Below are positions 21,723-34,021 of a DNA stretch of 64,000 bases, in pieces. The notes below the pieces were generated by a model, which did no database searches, was not told where the DNA came from, and saw nothing but the letters and a program-made list of their open reading frames with translations. The DNA lies in NCBI GenBank assembly GCA_018257865.1, contig JAEUBA010000099.1, positions 41,772 to 105,771 on the forward strand, given 5' to 3'. Position 1 is the stretch's first letter. Each line of letters begins with the position of its first letter. A program made the position numbers and the translations under genes. Source of the DNA: Stereocaulon alpinum. Lineage: Eukaryota > Ascomycota > Lecanoromycetes > Lecanorales > Stereocaulaceae.

Positions 21723-23983
21723 ATGTGGTGAGTAACCCGCTACAGTGACAGCTTCCTGAAAGCGCCCCCAAGCTGATGACTCGTTTGTACAGTGGTATCT
21801 TTGGTTATATCAATTATCTTGTGGAAAAAGACCGCAAGTTCATCATCGAAACGCTGGTCAACGGACTCTCCCGATTGGAATACCGTGGTTACGACTCAGC
21901 AGGTCTAGCTGTAGATGGAGACAAGAAAAATGAAGTCTTCGCATATAAAGAGGTCGGCAAGGTTGTCAAGCTTAAGCAGCTCATCGCCGAAAGCAAGCCA
22001 GACATGACCAAAGTCTTTGACTCCCATGCCGGCATTGCACACACACGATGGGCCACCCATGGCCAACCCTCACGTGTCAATTGTCATCCTCACCGCTCCG
22101 ACCCAACCTGGGAATTCTCCGTTGTGCATAATGGTATCATCACCAACTATAAAGAGTTGAGGGTCCTTCTTGAGGGTAAGGGCTTTGATTTCGAGACGGA
22201 GACCGATACGGAATGTATTGCCAAACTCGCCAAATACATTTACGACTCACATCCGGATATGGAGTTCTTGACGATTGCGAGAGCTGTCATCAAGGAGCTT
22301 CAGGGAGCCTTTGGTCTTTTGCTCAAGTCTGTACACTACCCACATGAGGTGATTGCGGCTCGCAAGGGTTCACCACTTGTTGTTGGGGTCAGAACACAGA
22401 AGAAAATGAAGGTCGATTTCGTGGATGTCGAGTATTCTCAGGAGGGACCCCTGCCGGCCGAGCGTGCTTCTCAGAACGTTGCAATCAAGAAAGCATCCGC
22501 CAGTCTCCTCGCACCCCCTGACAAATCTTTACTCCATCGCTCCCAATCCCGTGCTTTCTTATCTGACGATGGACGACCCATTCCGACTGAGTTCTTCTTA
22601 TCCTCAGACCCCTCAGCCATCATAGAACACACCAAGAAGGTGTTGTACCTAGAAGACGACGACATTGCTCACATTCACGAGGGTTCTCTCAACATCCATC
22701 GTCTGAGCAAAGATGATGGGACTTCGAAAGTGCGGGCTATCCAGACCCTTGAGATGGAGCTTCAAGAGATCATGAAAGGCAAATTCGACCACTTCATGCA
22801 AAAGGAAATTTTTGAGCAACCTGAATCAGTTGTTAACACTATGCGTGGACGCCTGGATGTTGCTAATAAGACGGTCACTCTTGGTGGGCTGAAGCAATAT
22901 ATCAGTACCATTCGCCGCTGCCGAAGACTGATATTTATTGCCTGCGGAACTAGTTTCCACTCATGTATGGCCGTCCGTGGCGCCTTCGAAGAGCTCACAG
23001 AAATTCCCATCTCCGTCGAGCTAGCATCCGATTTCCTTGATCGACAAGCCCCCGTCTTCCGTGATGACACATGTGTCTTCGTCTCCCAGTCTGGTGAGAC
23101 TGCAGACTCTCTCATGGCTTTGAGATATTGTCTCGAGCGCGGTGCTCTGACTGTTGGGATCGTCAATGTTGTAGGCTCCTCAATCTCCCTTCTCACTCAC
23201 TGTGGTGTCCACATTAATGCTGGCCCCGAGATTGGTGTCGCCTCGACAAAAGCGTACACATCGCAGTTTGTCGCAATGATGATGTTTGCTCTATCTCTCA
23301 GTGAGGACCGTGCGTCCAAGCAAAAGAGACGGGAGGACATCATGAATGGACTTGGACAGGTCTCCGAGCAATTCAAGGAGATCCTAAAGCTCAATGAGCC
23401 AATCAAGGCGATGTGCCAGAAGTCCTTCAAAGGTCAGAAGAGCTTGCTCCTGTTGGGTCGAGGTAGCCAATTCTCAACAGCCCTGGAAGGTAATTCACGT
23501 CCTGTATGAAGAGGTTACCCAAACGGTGCTAACTTGGAAATGTGTAGGTGCTCTGAAGATCAAGGAAATCTCTTACCTTCACTGCGAGGCTGTCATGTCC
23601 GGAGAGCTGAAGCACGGTGTGCTAGCACTCGTCGACGAGCACTTGCCAATCATCATGATCCTCACTCGTGACGATATCTTTGCTAAATCTCTCAATGCAT
23701 ATCAGCAAGGTACTGCTTTCCTCCATCGAAACCGCAGGCTCGTTTGCTGACATTCCAACCAGTCATCGCCCGTGGAGGCCGACCCATCGTCATTTGCAAC
23801 CCCAACGACGCGGAATTCCCATCTGAGCAGACTGAGAAGATTGAGATTCCGAAAACTGTCGACTGTCTCCAAGGTCTACTGAATGTCATTCCTCTGCAGC
23901 TCATTGCTTACTGGCTCGCTGTTGGCGAAGGTCTCAACGTGGACTTCCCCAGGAATTTGGCCAAATCTGTCACAGTCGAATAG
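21723..23983 (+). CDS. gfa1: Glutamine--fructose-6-phosphate aminotransferase (GFA1)
   Basis: Four exons (21723-21727, 21793-23489, 23548-23709, 23763-23983) encode 694 residues. The enzyme makes glucosamine-6-phosphate from fructose-6-phosphate and glutamine, the first and rate-limiting step to UDP-GlcNAc and chitin. The first exon is only 5 nt (ATG TG). It splits the codon of Cys2, the nucleophile of the glutaminase domain, giving MCGIFGYINYLVEKD. The class II amidotransferase domain (RLEYRGYDSAG, HTRWATHG, HNGIITN) covers about residues 2-320. Two SIS sugar-isomerase domains follow (ACGTSFHSC, SQSGETADS, STKAYTSQ, GRGSQF, EAVMSGELKHG). The end KSVTVE is the family's usual C-terminus, and all key residues are present. 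Without the mini-exon the protein would lose its catalytic Cys. Confidence 0.97.
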
Positions 23984-24340
23984 ATGGTTACGTGCAATCA
24001 GCAGTTAAGCATGGCGTTCATAGACCGCAGCGAATGAAATGTGCTATGCAGATGATAAAGGTTTACGGGTCGTTTAGGCGAAAGGTTCAGGCGATGCAGG
24101 AGCGAGTAATTGAAGCAATTTGAGAAAAGTACGGAACAAGATAGGACGTGGATATGTTTGCAATGAAAGCACATTCGCATGCAATATTTGCCTAACCGTG
24201 TCTCATGTTCCAATGGTACTACTCCCCACCATGCCTGTCCTTTGTTCCAAGGGGTGTATGCCTAAGTCCGCCCACCCCACCCCCTACACTTAGAGCTGTC
24301 AACTCCCCCCACCTGCAATTGACATCCTCCATAACACACC
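23984..24340. other. Intergenic region between gfa1 and the lumazine synthase gene
   Basis: About 360 bases between two tandem genes. The stretch at 24250-24340 is C-rich and just precedes the ATG at 24341. No gene is seen. Confidence 0.5.
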
Positions 24341-25158
24341 ATGACATCACTCAAAGGCCCCGGCGAAGCCCAAATCCACGATGGTAATTCCCAATTCCCA
24401 CCTCCCACCTCCCACCAACAGAAGTCCCGACACATAGTCTTCCAATTAACACCATGCTCAGGCTCCAAACTCCGCATAGCGATCGTCCACGCACGATGGA
24501 ACACCACAATAATCTCCGCCCTTGTAGCCGGCGCCCGCAAATCCCTCCTCGCATCCGGAGTGAAAGAGGAGAATATAGTGGTCCAGGACGTGCCCGGGAG
24601 CTATGAATTACCCTTAGCGGTATCGCGGATGTATACTGCCTCGCAAGTTGAGAGTTCGAATAATACTATTAGCTCTGCGACTTCGGCTGTCACAGGTACA
24701 GAATCTACTCCCAAGCACTGATGAGGGGCATATAACGATCCTTCTTGTCCAGTCTATGTTAAGGGAAGGCTGACCGGAGAATCTACGCAGACCTCCTCTC
24801 CTCCACCTCCCTCACAGACCTCACCTCCCCCCAACAACCCGAAAAAGGCCCCTCCAAACCATCCAACGCACCACTCATCCAGCCGTTCTCAGCAATACTT
24901 GCTATAGGCGTGTTGATCAAGGGGGAAACTATGCACTTCGAATATATCGCCGATGCTACAAGTCATGGATTGATGCGTGTACAATTGGATTTGGGAGTGC
25001 CGGTTATATTTGGACTACTGACCGTGCTGGATGAGGAGCAGGGGAAGGCGAGGGCGGGGTTGGTGGAGGGGGGGCATTGTCATGGGGAGGATTGGGGGAG
25101 GGCGGCGGTGGAGTTGGGGGTTAAGAGGGTGGGGTGGGGGGAGGGGAAGTTCTTATGA
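24341..25158 (+). CDS. rib4: 6,7-dimethyl-8-ribityllumazine synthase
   Basis: Exons 24341-24383, 24462-24695 and 24791-25158 encode 214 residues. GSKLRIAIVHARWNTTIISALVAGA, the VPGSYELPLAVSRM loop, AIGVLIKGETMHFEYIADATSHGLMRV and PVIFGLLTVLDEEQ are the lumazine synthase core, including the conserved His of the MHFEYI motif. The enzyme condenses the ribityl-aminouracil intermediate with 3,4-dihydroxy-2-butanone-4-phosphate in riboflavin synthesis. Between the two core halves lies a Ser/Thr/Pro-rich insert of about 45 residues, typical of ascomycete enzymes but longer than in bacteria. The intron at 24696-24790 has a gctgacc branch site. The C-terminus is Gly/Trp-rich (VGWGEGKFL). Confidence 0.95.
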
Positions 25159-25320
25159 TTGATGGCTTTGATGGGAAGAGGGTTGGGCTATGGCTCGAGT
25201 CATAGGAGGCACCAGGGGTTGAACACACCATATGATGAAAATCTGAAAAGTTGATAGAGCGCTGGAAGAGCGCCTGTTGTATGCCGCAATTGTAGTATTA
25301 CACTGATAGAAGTTGCAACG

Positions 25321-26415
25321 TCACTCCTCCATGCTCTCCCCTTCAGGTGCTGTCGTCTCCTCTTCTTCATCGCCCTCCATGGCCTTCTTTGCTAACCTCT
25401 CAGCCTCCTCTAATATATCCTTGGGCACCTCCTGATGCCGTCCCTTAGTAGGCCCGTCCATTGAGCTGATCCAAGACATCTCCAATTCGAATTCTTTGTC
25501 CTTGCTGTCCTCGTGGGCAACGTAGATTATCCGTGCAGCTTCTTTCACACCAGCTTCGAGTGATAGGCTGCCGGATGAAAGGTCCAGCTTTTCCAGTTCG
25601 GACTTTGCGGTTTGTCGACCTTTCCCTGTGGCTGCACCGTAGTATCCCTTTGAGCGTACTTTGTCAGCCTCCTCCTGTTGTCACCCTAGTAGCAAGCGTG
25701 CTTACCCAGTAGGAGCCACTAGGCTCTATCATATACAATGCCGGTCCACCTGCTTTGGTCCCTGCTATTTTCCCGCCAGCACCGACAGTTGGACCAGTCC
25801 CTACTTGTCCGTCCACCCCAAGCTCACCCTCGGAATCCCAACCACCGACTATGGCTGTTACACCAAAAGGTCTGACGCTTGAGTAGAGTGTGTATGCTTG
25901 GACGTAGCCACCCAGTCTACCGGCGAGTGCGGCTAGAGGTATGGGTGCTTTGTAGGTAGATCGCCATGAGGCTGCTTCGTCTCGTGCTCGTGATACAAAA
26001 TGTCGCCCGTCAGGGATGAGGCCAGAGGAAACCTTGGACCCTGGTCAACATTTGCAAAAGTCAGTTACGGCAACAGCGACATACTATCCCGACATTCCTG
26101 TCGACGGTTGCTATCTTCTTGTTCGCTCCAGGCTTTAACAGCTTGCTAGTTACGATCTTCTCCACTGCCAGCACCACGCCATCTTTACATCTTATGCCGA
26201 TACATGTGCCTCCATTCTCGACTGCTTTGACTGCGTATTCAACCTGAGAATTTTCGTAAGCTTCCGAAGCGCCTTGATAGCTCAAGCATGCAAGCTCACT
26301 TGAAAGTTCCTGCCGTCTGGCGAGAAAACAGAGTTCTGGAGGTCGTATCCTGTGCCGATTGAAGTCTGTATGATATTAGCTTATTGGCGTTACATTATCT
26401 GTGATTACTGACCAT
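25321..26415 (-). CDS. pre10: 20S proteasome subunit alpha-type-3 (alpha7, PRE10/PSMA3)
   Basis: Five exons (26415-26413, 26365-26300, 26243-26085, 26032-25706, 25647-25321) encode 293 residues. The first coding exon is the ATG alone. The protein then reads TSIGTGYDLQNSVFSPDGRNFQVEYAVKAVENGGT, the alpha-subunit signature, followed by GIRCKDGVVLAVEKIV, NVGIVSSGLIPDGRH and a C-terminal acidic tail (MEGDEEEETT). The tail is characteristic of alpha7 and contributes to regulator binding. It is a structural subunit of the outer ring of the 20S core in nucleus and cytoplasm. Splice sites all preserve frame; introns are 46-58 bases. It is divergently paired with the beta6 gene PRE7, with 278 bases between start codons. 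Confidence 0.94.
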
Positions 26416-26693
26416 GACAGCAGAGGCGTTCGGGGGAAAGTGGTGAGTATAGAATGTCTTGAGCGTAGATCGAGCTTGATGAAGCTCAGGCAGATCCCAT
26501 CAGCGCGTCCAGATACCCGTTGCACTAGCGGCTGTTATTTAATTAGCGGTATTGATCATCGCGCATCAGGTAGCTTTGAGCTTGCGTATCACAATAACTT
26601 CGAGCTTCTACATCAGCGGAAGAAACTACACAACTTGATCATATCAAGCTGCTCTGCTGATCTTCTCCCTCCCAAGCTACCCTCACTGCCAGC
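26416..26693. promoter_or_regulatory. Shared divergent promoter of the two proteasome genes
   Basis: These 278 bases separate the ATGs of pre10 and pre7. They hold GAGCTT at 26472-26477, 26578-26583 and 26602-26607 and the inverse AAGCTC at 26482-26487. The first GAGCTT and the AAGCTC form an inverted repeat with a 4-base spacer. Coordinated proteasome transcription is known in fungi. That this motif drives it is inference. Confidence 0.6.
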
Positions 26694-27540
26694 ATGGCGT
26701 CATTACTAAGCTCAAACCCGACTCTGGCCTCGAACCCAAGCTACTCTTTCTCCCAAGCTCCACAGAATGCCGCAGCAGGCAATAGAGCACACGCTTTCTA
26801 CCCGTATGGCCCACCTCAATCCTTCCAGGTATCAGATATTGACTGCATACAGCTACACAGACAACGGTGGCTCCACATTGGGCATCACAGGCAATGACTT
26901 TGCCATCCTAGCTGGGGACACTCGATCAACCTCCGGCTACAGCATCAACACTCGCTACTCCCCTAAAGTCTTCAGAATAGGTGGCGATGATGAGACAGGA
27001 GAAGGTGCACATATCATACTTTCAGTTGTCGGATACGCAGCAGATGGAACAGCTCTCAAGGAACGCCTCAATGCGATAGTCAAGATGTACAAGTACCAGC
27101 ACGGCAAGAAGATGTCAGTGAAAGCGTGTGCGCAGCGATTAGCCACCATTCTCTACGGCAAACGATTCTTCCCATATTACGTGACAGCAATTCTTGGAGG
27201 GCTAGATGAGGACGGAAAGGGCGCATTGTACAGCTATGACCCGGTTGGCTCGTACGAGAGGGAACAGTGCAGAGCTGCTGGTGCGGCGGCGAGCTTGATC
27301 ATGCCCTTCTTGGATAATCAGGTCAACTTCAAGAATCAGTATTCGCCAGGGTCGGGAGTGGGACATGATCTAGAAGCACGGCAGGTAGTGCCCTTGCCCT
27401 TTCACGAGGTGGAGCAGTTGGTAAGGGATGCGTTTACGAGTGCGACGGAGAGGCATATTGAGGTCGGTGATGGGCTGCAGATGCTTGTTATAACGAAGGA
27501 CGGTATTGAGGAGAAGTATTTCCCGTTGAAGAGGGATTAA
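26694..27540 (+). CDS. pre7: 20S proteasome subunit beta-type-1 (beta6, PRE7/PSMB1)
   Basis: Exons 26694-26803 and 26853-27540 encode 265 residues. The intron (49 nt, donor gtatgg, ttgac branch) fuses AFYP to YTDNGGSTLGITGNDFAILAGDTR, restoring the family's conserved PYTDNGG motif. The rest (STSGYSINTRYSPKVFRIGGD, HIILSVVGYAADG, FPYYVTAILGGLDEDGKGALYSYDPVGSYERE, HIEVGDGLQMLVITKDGI) is beta6 throughout. It is a non-catalytic beta-ring subunit. Reading straight through the first exon gives a wrong frame, so single-frame predictions would have a false N-terminus. It is paired divergently with PRE10. Confidence 0.95.
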
Positions 27541-27794
27541 GCCGGAGGCGTGAAAGAGTGTCGTGGTCCATAACCGCATAGCCAAATACTATTTGCATTT
27601 GAGCACTGGAGTTCCTGTTAAGTATGTTCCACCTTTCTAGCCAATACTTCTAGTGCACTCGCTCCTCATGACTGTCTTGGTCCCTGAGCACAAAGCCCCA
27701 GAGACGTTCATGAATTCTCATGTCTTTTACATGGAATTCCCCAATAAGAATCCTCGCTATGCGACCGAAATGCATACCTTTTGTTTGAGTGTTT

Positions 27795-28670
27795 TCAGAA
27801 CCGTTCCTTCATTCGAGACGCTACGGTCCTTAGATTGCCATACACTTTCCCAGGAGGAGAACCCAGTATCAAGCTGCAAATAGCCTCTCTTGCAATATGT
27901 ATGTTCCTGAACCCTCCCAGTATATGGATCTTCTGGTCTGCGAGCACAACCCTGGTTCTACTCGCATTCTCTATCGCAAACTTCGTCTTCCCATCTTTTC
28001 CCGCAATTCTCCCAATAGCTCGGCCAAGATGTTCGCCGTTTAGTGTCTTCACATCTTTGATCTCGAAAGTCTGCACCCAAGTTAGTGTTGCACGCCATCA
28101 CCAAACATGTAGAGTTACCTCAATATATAAATCATCCAGCCGTAACAATGCTATAGCATCATCTACATCAAAGCCAAGACTGAAAGCCTTCACAAAGTCC
28201 TCTCCCTTCTGCAAAGCACCAGAGTCCGTAGTATGTTTCGATGTTCTCATCTCCACAGCTCGTCCTTTCAGGTTCATCCGCACCTGAAGCTTCAAATGCT
28301 CTACCAGTGGGGGATAGATCTTCGGCCATGCCGATTTCAGCGGCGTCATTCGATGAGGTGCTATCAGGACTTTCCGTGTCTCTGCGCTGTGGACATTTGC
28401 CCGTTCTTTTGCTGGTGGGAATCTGGGGACCCCATCTTCGTCGACGTGCATTTCTGTGTCTAGAGGCTGCGATGGCGTGGAATTGGGAGCTGGGGACACA
28501 GTATCGGTCACATCAACCAGGAGGTCATCGACTTCGTCATTGTCTGCAATTCGTTAGAAAAGCAGCTACAAGGTGATGCGCTCTGCGAACTGACTGTCTT
28601 GGGGTAAAGGGGTTGCCTGAGCTTCGGCGAGCTCGTCTGGCCGCCGAAGCAGCGCTGTGGGAGCTGGCAT
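27795..28670 (-). CDS. pno1: Ribosome assembly KH protein PNO1/DIM2
   Basis: Exons 28670-28595, 28543-28119 and 28070-27795 encode 258 residues. An acidic N-terminal tail (DDLLVDVTD) precedes the conserved core: KVLIAPHRMTPLKSAWPKIYPPLVEHLKLQVRMN, then DFVKAFSLGFDVDDAIALLRLDDLYIETFEIKDVKTLNGEHLGRAIGRIAGKDG with the KH-type GxxG region. It ends SPPGKVYGNLRTVASRMKERF, which is nearly invariant in Pno1. The protein binds the 3' end of 18S pre-rRNA, partners the Nob1 nuclease and is needed for late 40S maturation. The 48- and 51-nt introns have CTAAC branch sites and keep frame. Confidence 0.95.
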
Positions 28671-30319
28671 CAGCAGTCTATCGTCAGTGTATCAATACAA
28701 AAGGTGCGCTGGGTGAAAGACTGTATCATTGAGGATCGCAACGCACCTAGCCGTCCACAAAAAAGTTCGTGGGCAAGGTCTTAGCATCTCAGTTAAGGCT
28801 CGCCCCGGACGGCGCTTTAGCGGCCGTGCTAAGGTACAGTAACAAGCTTACCATTGCATGGACAACCTGTGAAAACCCGCAAGCTGACTTGGCCACTGCA
28901 CATTGTTAAGACGTAAACTGTTCGGAAGTCTTATAGAAGCAGGTATGCTTACATCAATCAAAATAGCCACATTTAGCCTATTCGATGCATACTTGCCTTC
29001 TTTGCTGCAGGTTCGAAACCCTCTGACGATATGCGTCTGTGGGTCGAATAGAGTCCCAGCGTTATGATCTCTATCTCTAGTAATACTACCTACAAGAGAG
29101 TTGACCCACCGACTACCAATTTTTCTGTGTCACTGCTGCCTACGCATAGATGACGGTCCTTCCCTCGCTTACAACGACACGTCTACCTTCGTGACGCAAC
29201 CGACCAGGGTGCTGGTCTGGTGCGGCGAGACATTAGATGATATCATTTCCCAGGCACGACGCCGCATGCCAGATAACTTATTGGCAGAGACTGTGCACCG
29301 CTACCATCGCAAAGCCGCCGAATCCAATATCGGCGCCGTTGTGGGCTACGCAGCGCTGAACTGTATTAGATGTGGACGCCGATGCGTCTGAGAACTCGCG
29401 ACATCTATGGGCCACCGCACGAGTGCCTGCTGTCAGTGAGAAGTAAGAGCGCCAGGCCAAGCGTAAGCTTGCTACAGCCGACTGGAACTATGATCACGCG
29501 CTGGACGAGCCGGACGAGCAGGTAGGTAGATGCAAAATCCGCTCATGAAGGTCCAAAGATACCTTCGTGAGTGGTAACGTGTTGGGCTGTGCCATCCTCC
29601 TGAAATCATAGAAGCTGTTCATATTGTAGTAGATTGAAGCTTGAGATGATCCTCTGGGTTTGCAATGTCGCAATAATGTTGTGTGTATTATCGTTGACTA
29701 TCAATGATTCTGACAATTTAGTAGTTCACCTGGTAACAAAAGCCAAGGCACTGCGAGGATGTTGGTTGGGTGTGGAAGTATGGAGACTGGAGAGACATGC
29801 CTTGTACTTGGTTACGGAGCTGGACTAGGAGTCTATACAAGGTTGGGGTTGATGCTCTTGAACCAGACAATCCTGGACGATCCGTAAAATCGAGAAAGGG
29901 AAGAACAGGGCTCCTACTTACTCATAAGGTAGATTGAGAGGTAGCAGAGCTTGCAAGAAGACATTCTATGTGTCGAGGAAGCGGTAAACGTTGGCTTTAC
30001 ATGGATTCAGAGGCGTAACGAAAGAGAATCTTACAAGGTGTAGTTCGTTATTAGATACTCTGAGGTGCTCGACGGAAACTTGCCAAGCCGGGCAAGCGTT
30101 GAATCCTTGGCATGCTCGCTTGACCTTCCCATCGGATCTAGCTCCAAAAGCTTCTTCTGGCTGGGATTTGAAGACTCTCGTTCGAAATCGTCATTCATTA
30201 CGCCTTGGCACCTTGAAGCGGAGGTTGGCTGGACTTCGAACTACTGAACAGATTTTCTGGGAATGGAAATGTAATAATGATTACTAGGATATGTGGATAA
30301 GCAGGATGGTCTGGAGATA
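28671..30319. other. Divergent 1.65-kb intergenic region between pno1 and mdm31
   Basis: I find no recognisable coding sequence. A GGTTCGAAACC box near 29,012 resembles a tRNA B box, but no cloverleaf can be built around it. The region should hold the pno1 and mdm31 promoters. Confidence 0.5.
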
Positions 30320-32598
30320 ATGAGCAGCAATGTGCGCCAGAAGCTGTGCGCCACTGTATTGAGCACGCGATCAACCCTCTCAGCTCGAAGCTTCATATTC
30401 TCGAGGAGTCTCACTAAACAGCAGCTATGGAGGGAAACTTTCTCATCGTTCCATACCACGTCTTCGAGAACGACAGTCCTACTCGAACCACGAAGCAATT
30501 CGACCAGAAGCACATCTACCTTAGGAAGATACCCCTATGCATATTGGCCTTTGCAAGGTAGCCTTGCGCACGGGCGGCCGGTCTACACAAATTCAAAGCC
30601 AGTTAAAGACCGGGTTCTTAATTTGGGACTGAACCGTGCTACTGCAAGCTCTCCGGGCTTCCTAGGTGTTCATGGCAGAGACATCAAACGTTTCTACTCC
30701 AGCGGCCCGAAGCCCAAGCAGACGGGCAAAGGAAACAACAAGTCATCATCTCCAAACAATGAAGACGGGGGTAGGACAGGAGATCCTGTCACGCCGCCAG
30801 GTGGCTTTAACCCGCAAGCTCGACCGGCAACTCCAGTATCTCCCCATACTTTAGCGGGCGCTGCGAATAAACATCTTCGGGATCGCCTACCAGACCTCTC
30901 ACACATGCACAGACCTACTCGAGAGGAACTTCTAGCAGCTGCTACGGGCTTTTGGTCGCGACTCAAGGTCCGGTTTAAGTGGTTTTCAATACGAAGTGTA
31001 CGGCCATTCAATGTGGATGACATATCGGCATTCTTCTCCTGGTTCATCGTGGGCCATGTTCTCTGGATTATACTTGGCACTACGACTTTCTTCTCACTTG
31101 CGATATTTGCAGTAAACACAGTATTCGCTCAGGAAACCCTGGCTCGTTGGGTGGGCAATTACCTCACCAAGTCCTCCGGTATCAAAGTTATTTTTGAATC
31201 AGCGATTGTACCCAAATGGGGTGATGGGGTCATTACATTCAAGAACGTCTTCATTTCCCGGCGGCCTGGTCAGGCTGGCGGAAAAGTGAGCAAAGGTTCT
31301 CCGTCAACAGAAGCTGCAGCTGCCGCCGCCGCGGCAAGAGCAGAAAAGTTGAATGAAACTGAAGAAATTCTTCCGACTAGCATAAATCGTGACCAGGAAG
31401 AGGAGGACACTAATTACACGCAATTCGACCTGTCCCTTGATACTGTCAATGTTACCCTTTCTTTCACCAAGTGGTTCAATAGCAAAGGGCTCCTTCGCGA
31501 CGTTGAGATCAAAGGCGTAAGAGGAGTAATTGACAGAACGTCCGTCCATTATTCTGGAGAATACGTGGATCCCAGGACTTACAAACATGAGCATAATCCC
31601 GGGGATTTTGAAATCGACTCTTTCAAACTGGAAGACCTCCTTGTGACCGTCCACCAACCAGGAAACTTTCGACCATTCTCCGTCAGCGTATTCTCCTGTG
31701 ACCTGCCTCAGCTCCGCAGGCAATGGCTCTTCTATGACTTCTTATCCGCTAACGTGATGTCCGGATCCTTTGATGACTCCCTCTTTACGATTCATCCACG
31801 CCAGATGCATGGCCATTTCGGAGGTCACTTGGAAGATAGCATTGAAGTCAACGGCCAAGCAAGCCCCTGGAAGAAGCATAGCCGTCTGCGGATGGATGGC
31901 TTGAACATCGACCATCTCAATCGAGGAGTTGAGGGGCCATTCTCATGGATTCGTGAAGGGAACGTCGACATCGTGGCCGACATAATGTTCCCAGCAGATT
32001 CTGACGAAAGCATTGCTAAAGTGATGTCCGACTTCTACGATAGACTTGAAGCAACTGTTACATCTAGCCAGCATTTGAAGGATCATCAAGAGTCACATAT
32101 TCTCAAAAACGACATCCATAATCAAGGCGGAATGACCGCTTCGGTCGATCGCAATACATCTGACGACGACAAACGCTTCCTTGTGATGGACCTAAGAGTC
32201 CATCTCAACGACATCCGCGCTGCTGTACCGATCTTTACCAAAGATCTATCCTATGTGAACAATGCTCTAGTTAGGCCCATAGTGGCGTTCATGAACTCAC
32301 GCCACACCTTCATCCCGATCAATTGCCGTGTGGTCAAGCGAGCTAGTGAATTCGACGGTAGTTGGACCATCTTCGACAGCGGCTTGATGGATGATCTATC
32401 TGCAGAGGTAAGAACACCAGATCTGCAGATTACATAATTTGCCCTCTTGCTAATGGTTGATAGACCTATCAAGCCTTTGCGAAAGATGTCACGGATGATC
32501 AGGCTCGACGGCGACGGTTCAAGAAGGTAGGCTTGTGGTCATTACAACTTGCTGTCCAGGCATTTTTTATGGGGCTCGCAAGCAGTACCGCAATTTAA
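30320..32598 (+). CDS. mdm31: Mitochondrial inner-membrane protein MDM31
   Basis: Exons 30320-32407 and 32464-32598 encode 740 residues. The start is the first in-frame ATG (MSSNVRQKLCATVLSTRS), which opens a Ser/Arg-rich mitochondrial presequence. After a variable linker comes the conserved block: a membrane segment at VGHVLWIILGTTTFFSLAIFAVNTVFA, then SSGIKVIFESAIVPKWGDGVITFKNVFISRRPG, GLLRDVEIKGVRGVIDR and the GPFSWIREGNVDIVADIMFP region. A second membrane segment (GLWSLQLAVQAFFMGLASS) ends the protein and is supplied by the last exon. Mdm31 and Mdm32 keep mitochondrial shape and nucleoid segregation in the inner membrane. The membrane topology and the conserved RRRRFKKVGLW before the last segment fit Mdm31 better than Mdm32. 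Confidence 0.92.
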
Positions 32599-34021
32599 GC
32601 GCTGGAGTTCGACTCGGGAATAATACCAGGTTCATAAGCATCGAATTTGGGTTTCGGTATATGCTACGCTGTCTGAGCATAGAGTGGCCAAACGTGGCTA
32701 TGGCGTTCCAAGTGTATAATTAACATTTGTACATATGGGTGGGCACGCAATTGCTAGCAGACCTGGCAGGCTGGGGTGGAAGAGTAAATAAATGCGCTCG
32801 AGAGCTCCTAGTGTACATAGGAAATCCACTATCGCATCAGTCCTAGCCTTCTGTTGCCAATGAGAAGATGGTCTGAAAACGGGTATGCCGTAGAGAAAGT
32901 ATCTTATAGTAGAGACTTCGGGTAACGTGTTCGTCGATCTCATCGAGTACAAATGGCTGAGTTCAGTTCCTCTTCTTACGTTTCTTGATATGTTATCTAC
33001 TGTGCCAGTCCAGATGCATATGTGGATGGGTGGCCCGTGGAGAATATGAGGAAGGTTCAAGCCAGCATGATTGGTTCGCAATTCTCCCAACGTGATCCCG
33101 CAAAGATGGAAGGTACACAAACGAGGCAATTTCGGCGAAGTCCGGGGACTACCTGATAAGAAAGTGAAGAGCTAAGCGATGCATGGAAGGCGAAGCCTGC
33201 AGGGAATCTTCAATGGACGTCGCAAGAATGCCCGCAGCAGGCAATGATTGCCAGTGCGGCTCGGCTATAACTCTGATGCAGTACGCTACCGTAATGCTTA
33301 ACGCCCTATTCCCAAAACCAACAACGTCTCGTTCCCGAGACAGTGGTCCGGGGTTATGCGTGTAAAGACCCGGCGATTAATGCACCCATCAGGCTCTGGA
33401 TTCTGCTACGATACACCCTTAAAACATGCCCATTGTCCTATATGTGATGGCCTAGCTGGGGATCTACCCCTAGGTAAGTGTATGCTCCACCAGCGATACT
33501 GATCTGATGGAGGCGTCAGCCCCGTTTGTCATGGCATTGTGGACAGCGGATGCAACTCTCCCGTCCAGAATCTGACGCTGTTCAAGCTGGAGCTCATCGA
33601 CGATTACTCTATACGCCTGATAAAGCTGTTCATGCCTTCGCTCTTGATTAGCCTGACTTAAGCCAATCATAGTGGAACGGTACCTTTAATACAGTACCTA
33701 CATATGCAGGGACGAGTTTCTGTCAGGGATCCCAACGGGAGGTTTCAAGGTGTCGCACACCACCCACAGCCATGGCATGCTGTGCCTCAATCTTACGCAA
33801 ACTGCTTCGAACTTCTGCAGCATTTCGACACCCTCTTTCCGTTAGACCGATTACAAATGCATATATAAACCTATGAGTACAGCCAGATTGAAGGCTGCGA
33901 AGCATTTGTGGCTCTGACGGTATTCAGCCTAAGACTTCAGCATACGCAAAAGCCTTTTGTGGGCTTGTTCATCTAGCCTTGTCTGTTTCTTGGACGCAGT
34001 TTAGGCCCTAAATACGCTTAG
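32599..34021. other. 1.4-kb intergenic region
   Basis: Small minus-strand frames (32698-33129, 33470-33670, 33723-33905) show no family features. Nothing else is recognisable between MDM31 and the rhodopsin-domain gene. Confidence 0.5.

Noticed and set aside
29005..29025. B-box-like GGTTCGAAACC
   Set aside because: No A box or cloverleaf in the preceding 80 bases.
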